A stretch of 6,570 nucleotides of DNA, taken from assembly GCA_017414725.1 (NCBI GenBank), contig JAFQKZ010000073.1, positions 1 through 6,570 on the forward strand. The letters run 5' to 3'. The first letter of the stretch is position 1, and every line of letters begins with the position of its first letter. Both the position numbers and the translations under genes were made by a program. This DNA comes from Clostridia bacterium. Lineage in GTDB: Bacteria; Bacillota; Clostridia; Oscillospirales; Acutalibacteraceae. The notes below the pieces were generated by a model, which saw only the letters and a program-made list of their open reading frames with translations, did no database searches and was not told the DNA's origin. This document shows positions 1 to 4,015 of this stretch, piece after piece.

Positions 1-318
1 AGTATTAATTTTACCGGTATGAAGAGTATGAGAGGGAATAACATCATGGTAAGCAAAATTATCATCAGAATAGACAGCAGTAATGTTTAGATTTAAGCTA
101 TAGATTAAATCAGTTAGTTGCCATAACATATCGTGATGTCTAGAGCCGATAACATAAGCAACAACATCTCCATTATCATGATTAATAGCATGCCAAAGCC
201 AAGATGATGTTTTTTTAGAATTTACTCTGCCCCACATTTCATCCATTTCCAGTCTAATATTTAATGGCTTCTCTAAATTTACGTATTTTGGATTAACATT
301 CGTGAGCTTCTTTTCCGT
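1..318 (-). CDS. insB: IS1-family transposase catalytic part (InsB-like), partial
   Basis: This is the catalytic part of an IS1-type DDE transposase, which cuts and joins the element's ends. It is open for 106 codons from the slippery site to the window edge and lacks its C-terminus. Counting from position 318, MDEMWGRV at about residues 25-32 carries the first catalytic Asp (D26). The IS1-typical WLWHAINHD stretch lies at 40-48, and YSDDNFAY at 83-90 carries the second Asp (D85 or D86). The stretch ends HTGKINT, which in IS1 relatives is closely followed by the catalytic Glu (KIERKHL region), so that residue should lie just beyond position 1. No start codon or ribosome site precedes the frame, so it is most likely made only as an InsA-InsB fusion by -1 frameshifting. 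The first in-frame ATG falls inside the MDE motif and would be too late. Confidence 0.85.
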
Positions 319-572
319 TTTTTTAAAGTTTTCATCACTGTGTCTTTGCTTATTTTCAAGACCCGAGATATATCTCTTATTCCGCTTCCATTTACTGACA
401 TACTTATTATCATTCTTTTGGTTTCCGGTTTCGCTCCATTATTTAAATAGCTTTCTTGAAAACATTTCCCACAGTTCTTGCATTTTAAGCTTTGTATTCC
501 TGTTGCTCTCTTTCCGTTTTTCACTACTTCTTCGCTTTCGCAATGTATGCATTTTATTTTGGTCAGCTCCAT
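279..572 (-). CDS. insA: IS1-family InsA-like DNA-binding protein
   Basis: This 97-residue protein corresponds to InsA of IS1, which binds the terminal repeats, represses the element's promoter and forms the N-terminal half of the frameshifted transposase. A zinc-finger Cys set is visible: C8-x2-C11 and C31-x2-C34. A helix-turn-helix follows at about residues 64-83 (GIRDISRVLKISKDTVM). The length is close to IS1 InsA (about 91 residues). I chose the ATG at 572 because a GAGGGAG ribosome site on the minus strand (580-586) stands 7 nt before it; the adjacent in-frame GTG at 575 is an alternative. The codons for K84-K85 lie in the seven-A run where ribosomes can slip into the catalytic frame. 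Without slipping, translation stops about a dozen codons later. Plus-strand frames across this region are shadows. Confidence 0.85.
   Translation of the reverse strand: MELTKIKCIHCESEEVVKNGKRATGIQSLKCKNCGKCFQESYLNNGAKPETKRMIISMSVNGSGIRDISRVLKISKDTVMKTLKKRKRSSRMLIQNT
318..324 (-). other. Programmed -1 frameshift slippery site (A7 then C)
   Basis: On the minus strand the insA frame reads TTA AAA AAA CGG, giving the heptamer A_AAA_AAA. Two lysyl-tRNAs can slip back by one base with full re-pairing. The -1 frame then continues ACG GAA AAG into the DDE domain with no stop. IS1 uses an A6C slip site at the same place, after the HTH and just before insA ends. I did not identify a strong downstream stimulatory structure by eye. 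Confidence 0.8.
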
Positions 573-593
573 CACTTTTCTCCCTCAGCTCCT

Positions 594-622
594 ATCTTAT
601 CTCTCTCCTTTTTGTTTGTCAA
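594..622 (-). promoter_or_regulatory. Sigma-70/A-type promoter of the IS element
   Basis: On the minus strand a perfect -35 TTGACA (617-622) is followed by a 17-bp spacer and the -10 TAAGAT (594-599, 4 of 6 to consensus). Transcription would start near 587, immediately before the insA ribosome site, leaving a leader of only about 15 nt. The position next to the terminal repeat matches IS1, whose promoter overlaps its left end so that InsA can repress it. Confidence 0.75.
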
Positions 623-640
623 ACCTTCTAGTACACAACC
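623..640 (-). repeat. Probable terminal inverted repeat (insA-proximal IS end)
   Basis: The minus strand reads GGTTGTGTACTAGAAGG inward from 640. It begins with GGT, as IS1 ends do, and lies directly upstream of the -35 box. Only one end is visible, so the repeat cannot be confirmed by comparing it with its partner; its true inner limit is unknown. The flanking bases from 641 (GAATTTTAA) would be the target duplication candidate. Confidence 0.5.
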
Positions 641-741
641 GAATTTTAAAATTATTCCGAAATTAATAACCGAAGAACAGAAAAGCGTCTACCAACCTGT
701 TTTTAGCTACCAAATATATTTTTATTCGAACGCATTTTAAC

Positions 742-830
742 TGGCGGAAGCGGTGGGATTCGAACCCACGTGCCCGTGAAGGCCAACGCATTTCGAGTGC
801 GCCCCGTTATGACCACTTCGATACGCTTCC
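742..830 (-). tRNA. tRNA-Ser, anticodon CGA
   Basis: This 89-nt class II tRNA has an acceptor stem GGAAGCG (5' end at 830) pairing with CGCTTCC, discriminator G and an encoded CCA (742-744). The T-arm carries GGTTCGAATCC. The anticodon arm is GCGCA / UGCGU with loop CUCGAAA, placing anticodon CGA at 793-795, which reads UCG. The long variable arm between the anticodon and T arms is expected for serine. It follows tRNA-Leu by 30 bp on the same strand and is probably cotranscribed with it. I saw no convincing hairpin terminator in the 101 bp downstream. Confidence 0.95.
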
Positions 831-860
831 ATATTTTAAGATTTTATAAAAAACAAAACA

Positions 861-947
861 TGGTACCGCTGGTCGGACTCGAACCGACACGATATTGCTA
901 CCGAGAGATTTTGAGTCTCTTGTGTCTACCAATTTCACCACAGCGGC
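861..947 (-). tRNA. tRNA-Leu, anticodon CAA
   Basis: This 87-nt class II tRNA has an acceptor stem GCCGCUG / CAGCGGU (first pair G-U), discriminator A and encoded CCA (861-863). The D-arm has the leucine-like TTGGTAGACAC, and the T-arm has GGTTCGAGTCC. The anticodon stem AGAGA / UCUCU holds loop CUCAAAA, giving anticodon CAA (911-913), which reads UUG. The variable arm is long, as expected for leucine. It is the first gene of a two-tRNA transcript from the promoter at 976-1004. Confidence 0.95.
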
Positions 948-975
948 ATATCAAATTACAAAATCTAACCTAAGA

Positions 976-1004
976 ATTATCTCTTATTACTAAAATAAAG
1001 TCAA
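976..1004 (-). promoter_or_regulatory. Promoter of the tRNA-Leu/tRNA-Ser unit
   Basis: The minus strand shows -35 TTGACT (999-1004, 5 of 6), a 17-bp spacer and -10 GATAAT (976-981, 5 of 6). Transcription would begin near 969, about 22 nt before the mature 5' end of tRNA-Leu at 947. That short leader suits RNase P processing. The strength and optimal spacing fit a stable-RNA promoter. Confidence 0.8.
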
Positions 1005-1090
1005 TACGAACTTAATTACGCACGTACTTATTTGTGCACATTGTATGTTTTTGCGTATGTTTCGAAAAGAAATTTTGTTCAAATAAACAT

Positions 1091-1118
1091 TTGACAATTA
1101 TAAAAAACATGATATAAT
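1091..1118 (+). promoter_or_regulatory. Strong promoter of the ybeY-dgkA-era-recO operon
   Basis: Perfect consensus boxes are present: TTGACA (1091-1096) and TATAAT (1113-1118), 16 bp apart. Transcription would start near 1125 and run into ybeY after a leader of about 200 nt. The promoter is divergent from the tRNA promoter, with the two -35 boxes about 86 bp apart. A short dyad, ATTGT (1117-1121) / ACAAT (1131-1135), overlaps the expected start site and could be a regulator site or coincidence. Confidence 0.8.
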
Positions 1119-1124
1119 TGTTAA

Positions 1125-1332
1125 CAGTACACAATGTTTTGAAATTTCGACCTGCGCATCGTTTAATTTGGTTTATCTTAGTTTTCTTTTATAGTATTTT
1201 ATTAGTATTTATAGTTTTTGTAATATCTTATAGATTAGTATAATAATATCTCGGAAATACCATGCAACTATGCTCGAATTGAATATTAAAAAATTGTGAA
1301 TTATTTTTAATTTTTCGGAAGGATGGAGTGTA
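1125..1332 (+). other. Long AT-rich untranslated leader of ybeY operon; no gene seen
   Basis: This is the rest of the non-coding stretch from 948 to 1332. No ORF of useful length with a ribosome site is present. The content is strongly AT-biased, with an exact direct repeat TAGTATTT at 1192-1199 and 1203-1210 (11 bp apart). There is also a possible weak secondary promoter, TTGTAA (1218-1223) and TATAAT (1239-1244) with a short 15-bp spacer, which would shorten the leader to about 80 nt. I do not recognise any riboswitch, T-box or ribosomal-protein leader, and I found no terminator hairpin. Confidence 0.5.
1317..1328 (+). promoter_or_regulatory. Ribosome binding site setting the ybeY GTG start
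   Basis: GGAAGGA (1317-1323) lies 9 nt before the GTG at 1333, and a second GGAG (1325-1328) lies 4 nt before it. The nearby ATG at 1323 is out of frame with ybeY, and no in-frame ATG is available, so this site supports the GTG start. Confidence 0.7.
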
Positions 1333-1833
1333 GTGGTAGACAGAATCAGAGTTATTATCGTAAACCGTCAGAAAGAAGTTAAGATTCCGACCGGTATACG
1401 TATGCTCGTTAGAAGATGTTGCAATGCTGCTTTGAAGCTTGAAGATTTCAAGGGTTCTGCAGAAGTTACCGTAACTTTTGTAGACAATTCGTACATACAT
1501 AGCCTAAACAAACAGTTCAGAAACAAAGATGTTCCCACAGATGTTTTATCGTTCCCTATGACAAAAGATGGCACCTATGAAAAAGACCCGGAAACAGGAG
1601 CGCAAATTCTTGGAGATATAGTAATTTCTCTGGAAAAAGTGCTTGAGCATTGTGAGTTATACGGCCATACCATGCGTCGCGAAGTAGCGTATTTAGTAGC
1701 TCACGGAATGTTTCATTTGTTGGGATATGACCATGAACGCGGTGGCGTAGAAAAAAGACAAATGCGCGATAAAGAGGAAAAAGTTTTAGATTTGTTAGGA
1801 TTTACAAACGCACTTTCATATATTGAAGCTTAA
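1333..1833 (+). CDS. ybeY: Endoribonuclease YbeY (rRNA maturation factor)
   Basis: YbeY is a zinc-dependent single-strand endoribonuclease needed in many bacteria for 16S rRNA 3'-end maturation and 70S quality control. The 166-residue protein has the family signature HGMFHLLGYDH at residues 124-134, supplying the three zinc ligands H124, H128 and H134; the usual HGxLHLxGYDH differs only in Phe for Leu. The conserved block TDVLSFPM lies at 69-76, and GDIVIS at 94-99. The length is normal (about 150-165). It starts at GTG behind a good ribosome site and is first in the operon, 3 nt before dgkA. In Bacillota phoH usually precedes it; here a promoter and tRNAs do. Its G+C is visibly higher than in era and recO (23 of 60 bases at 1501-1560). 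Confidence 0.95.
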   Translation: MVDRIRVIIVNRQKEVKIPTGIRMLVRRCCNAALKLEDFKGSAEVTVTFVDNSYIHSLNKQFRNKDVPTDVLSFPMTKDGTYEKDPETGAQILGDIVISLEKVLEHCELYGHTMRREVAYLVAHGMFHLLGYDHERGGVEKRQMRDKEEKVLDLLGFTNALSYIEA

Positions 1834-1836
1834 AAC

Positions 1837-2349
1837 ATGGTTTTTTTAAAAAGTTTAAAATTTGCGATTAGTGGAATTTTGTATGTTATAAAGAACGAAC
1901 GCAACATGAGATTTCACACCGTTGCAGGGTTATATGTGTTAATATTTTCGCTGTTTTTTTCATTGTCTATGATTAAATATGTAGTTTTGTTGTTAATGAT
2001 TTCTTTGGTTTTAGTAACAGAAATATTAAATACGTGTATAGAATATCTTATAGATTTGTTTTCAAAAGAGTATAATTCTGTCGCCAAAGTTGTTAAAGAT
2101 ATGGCAGCCGGAGCAGTTTTAATAGTATGCACGGTTGCCGTGGCGGTAGCTTTATTGTTTTTTAGCGAACCGGATGCCTACGTTAGGATGTGGGCGTTTT
2201 TGTGCACTTATCCTGTAGTTATCGTACCATTTTTAATTTTCAGTTTTATATGTTATGAATATATCTTTTTGGGGCCCATAGAGGTTAAAAATAGATTAAA
2301 GAAATATTTTGATAAAATAAAGAAAAGTGATGCAAATGAACGAGAATAA
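1837..2349 (+). CDS. dgkA: Gram-positive-type undecaprenol/diacylglycerol kinase with C-terminal extension
   Basis: This integral membrane lipid kinase phosphorylates undecaprenol (in Bacillota) or diacylglycerol with ATP, feeding lipid-carrier or phospholipid recycling. Family residues are visible: ERNMRFH at 21-27, the ExLNTxIE motif at 62-69 (EILNTCIE), and AKVVKDMAAGAV at 83-94 with K88-D89. Hydrophobic segments at about 29-45, 46-62 and 90-109 are the three core helices. A further hydrophobic stretch at about 117-145 and a basic tail bring the length to 170, against about 120-135 for the core enzyme. Some relatives carry a PAP2 phosphatase domain here; no PAP2 motif is present. It starts 3 nt after ybeY with no clear ribosome site, and its 3' end overlaps era. 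Confidence 0.92.
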   Translation: MVFLKSLKFAISGILYVIKNERNMRFHTVAGLYVLIFSLFFSLSMIKYVVLLLMISLVLVTEILNTCIEYLIDLFSKEYNSVAKVVKDMAAGAVLIVCTVAVAVALLFFSEPDAYVRMWAFLCTYPVVIVPFLIFSFICYEYIFLGPIEVKNRLKKYFDKIKKSDANERE

Positions 2350-3229
2350 AAAATGTGTTTTTGTTTCGATTTTAGGGAAGCCAAATGTAGGAAAATCTTC
2401 ACTATTAAATATGTTAGTGAACTCAAAAATTTCGATAGTTTCGCCAAAATCACAAACTACACGCAACAGAGTAACAGGAATTTTAACAGAAAACAACACA
2501 CAATTAATATTTATAGATACTCCGGGAATTCACAAATCTGTTACAAAACTTGGAGATTACATGAATTCCGAGGTTAACAACTCGTTTTCCGGATCGGAAG
2601 TTTGCTTGCACGTAATTGAAGCCGGTAAAAAAATTTCGGAGCTTGATTTAGAGCTTATCCAAAAGTTCATTAAATTAAGATTAAATGTGATTTTGGTTAT
2701 TAATAAGATAGATTTAACAAAAGATAAGAGCGAATTAATAAAACAAATACAAAAATTTAATGAAAATTTCGAATATAATTCTATAGTTCCGGTTTCTGCA
2801 AAGACCCAAGACGGTCGAAACGAGTTGTTATCTGAAATTAAAAAATTTGCGGTACCATCCGTGTTTTATTATTCAGAAGACGAAATTACGGATCAGACCG
2901 AACGCAAGCTTGCTTCTGAAATTATACGCGAGAAAATTTTGTATTTTTTAGACAAAGAACTGCCGCATGGAACGGGAATTTATATTGAAAATTACAAAGA
3001 AATTAAGAATAATACTAGAAATATCCATGCCGTTATATATTGCGATAGAGAAAGTCACAAGAAGATTATAATTGGTGCTCAAGGCCAAATGATCAAAAAA
3101 ATTGGCACGGAAGCTCGAAAATCTTTGGAATATATTCTGGACTGTAAAGTGAATTTGAATTTATTTGTGAAAGTAAAGGAAGATTGGCGTAACAAAGACT
3201 CTGTTTTGAAAATTCTTGGGTATATTTGA
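2336..3229 (+). CDS. era: GTPase Era
   Basis: Era is an essential GTPase that binds near the 3' end of 16S rRNA and drives 30S subunit maturation, acting with YbeY in the same operon. Numbered from the ATG at 2336 (297 residues): G1 GKPNVGKS at 14-21, the switch I stretch QTTRNRVTGI at 40-49, G3 DTPG at 61-64, G4 NKID at 123-126 and G5 SAK at 154-156. The C-terminal KH domain has IIIGAQGQMIKKIG at about 244-257 with its GxxG loop (GAQG, 247-250), and the end matches the family (VKVKEDWRNK then LGYI). All functional motifs look intact. The start is uncertain: GTG 2327, ATG 2330 and ATG 2336 are all in frame. I prefer 2336 because AAAGAAAAG stands 8 nt upstream. All choices overlap the dgkA stop by 14-23 nt, implying translational coupling. 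Confidence 0.95.
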   Translation: MNENKKCVFVSILGKPNVGKSSLLNMLVNSKISIVSPKSQTTRNRVTGILTENNTQLIFIDTPGIHKSVTKLGDYMNSEVNNSFSGSEVCLHVIEAGKKISELDLELIQKFIKLRLNVILVINKIDLTKDKSELIKQIQKFNENFEYNSIVPVSAKTQDGRNELLSEIKKFAVPSVFYYSEDEITDQTERKLASEIIREKILYFLDKELPHGTGIYIENYKEIKNNTRNIHAVIYCDRESHKKIIIGAQGQMIKKIGTEARKSLEYILDCKVNLNLFVKVKEDWRNKDSVLKILGYI

Positions 3230-3237
3230 CAAAAAAT

Positions 3238-4008
3238 ATGAGTTTATCAGAGAAAAATAGCAAGATTAACGTAACAGGGATTATTATATTCGAGAAAAAG
3301 TTTAAAGAAAATTCTAAATCTATTTCAATTTTGACACGTGAATTAGGTGTTATCCCTGTAATTTTGCGGAATTCACGAGCAAAAAAAAATATGCTTGGGA
3401 ATCTTGTTCAGCTGTTCGCATATGGAAATTTTATTCTATCACACAATAATAACGGATATATTTTAGATGACATAGAAATTAAAGATCTGTTTTTTGATTT
3501 GAGAAATAATCTAAAAAATCTATCTCTTGCGCAGTATTTTTGTCAATTATCACTAGTTTTGCGTCCTGAAAAATATTATAGTAATGAGTTTTTAAGAGTT
3601 TTTTTGAATAGTTTGTTCTATTTGTCCAGTCAGAAAAAAGATCACAGAATTATTAAAATGATCTTTGAGTTGCGTGCATGTTCATTATCGGGATATGCTC
3701 CGGATTTGAGTTCGTGCGATAGTTGTAAAAATTATGATCCTTATAGGTCTTGCTTTGTATTCAAAAAAGCTAAAATATTTTGTCAAGATTGCGCAAAAAA
3801 TATTAATTATTTAGATAATAATTGTATGTATTTAAGTAAATCTGAGTTGTTTTGCCTAAGACATATAACATACTCTCCGATAGAAAAGTTGTTTAGTTTT
3901 TCTATTTCAGAGAGTACTATAAATTTTTTATCTGATGTTATTGAAAAATATGTTAAATTTCATGTGGATTTTGATTTTAAATCCCTGGAATTTTACAAGA
4001 AAATTTAA
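3238..4008 (+). CDS. recO: DNA repair protein RecO
   Basis: RecO is the RecFOR mediator that loads RecA onto SSB-coated DNA and anneals strands in recombinational repair. Numbered from the ATG at 3238 (256 residues), the N-terminal OB-fold segment includes VTGIIIFEKKF and ISILTRELGVIPVILR. The middle is helical, with the family's FELRACSLSGYAPDL at about 143-157. A zinc-finger Cys set follows: C160-x2-C163 and C182-x2-C185. Overall divergence is high and the coding is extremely AT-rich (11 G+C in 60 at 3781-3840). The ATG lies 8 nt after the era stop without a ribosome site; a TTG at 3226 overlapping era is the alternative start. This is the last plus-strand gene, and it converges with pheT with only 7 bp between stops. 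No cdd gene lies in this cluster. Confidence 0.9.
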   Translation: MSLSEKNSKINVTGIIIFEKKFKENSKSISILTRELGVIPVILRNSRAKKNMLGNLVQLFAYGNFILSHNNNGYILDDIEIKDLFFDLRNNLKNLSLAQYFCQLSLVLRPEKYYSNEFLRVFLNSLFYLSSQKKDHRIIKMIFELRACSLSGYAPDLSSCDSCKNYDPYRSCFVFKKAKIFCQDCAKNINYLDNNCMYLSKSELFCLRHITYSPIEKLFSFSISESTINFLSDVIEKYVKFHVDFDFKSLEFYKKI

Positions 4009-4015
4009 TATGATT

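Larger units (their letters stand above)
1..640 (-). mobile_element. IS1-family insertion sequence, truncated by the window edge
   Basis: The segment has the classic IS1 layout read leftward: an end-linked promoter, a short zinc-finger/HTH ORF (InsA-like), a run of seven A followed by C, and then in the -1 frame a DDE transposase domain (InsB-like). The outer end is placed at about 640 because the minus strand there begins GGTTGTGTACTAG, and IS1 ends start with GGT; this boundary is inference, since the opposite end lies outside the window and no target duplication can be compared. The reading frames seen are intact, so the copy may be active or recent. It sits 101 bp downstream of a tRNA gene, in the same orientation. 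Confidence 0.85.

Noticed and set aside
680..705. Minus-strand TTGGTAGACGC, resembling the D-arm of tRNA-Leu, as a possible tRNA remnant
   Set aside because: Only about 9 nt match the intact tRNA-Leu (TTGGTAGAC), and no acceptor, anticodon or T-arm can be assembled around it; chance is likely.
302..740. Overlapping plus-strand ORFs rich in Phe, Leu and Ser
   Set aside because: They lie antisense to insA and its promoter region, have low-complexity translations and no ribosome sites; the minus-strand zinc finger/HTH protein explains the region.
770..973. Plus-strand ORF containing VPLVGLEPTRYCYRE
   Set aside because: This is the familiar false translation of antisense tRNA sequence; it spans the tRNA-Ser and tRNA-Leu genes.
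1144..1175. AAATTTCGA ... TCGTTTAATTT hairpin as a riboswitch or attenuator
   Set aside because: It has only 5 plus 3 pairs interrupted by an internal loop, no alternative structure or terminator, and no recognisable ligand-binding motif.
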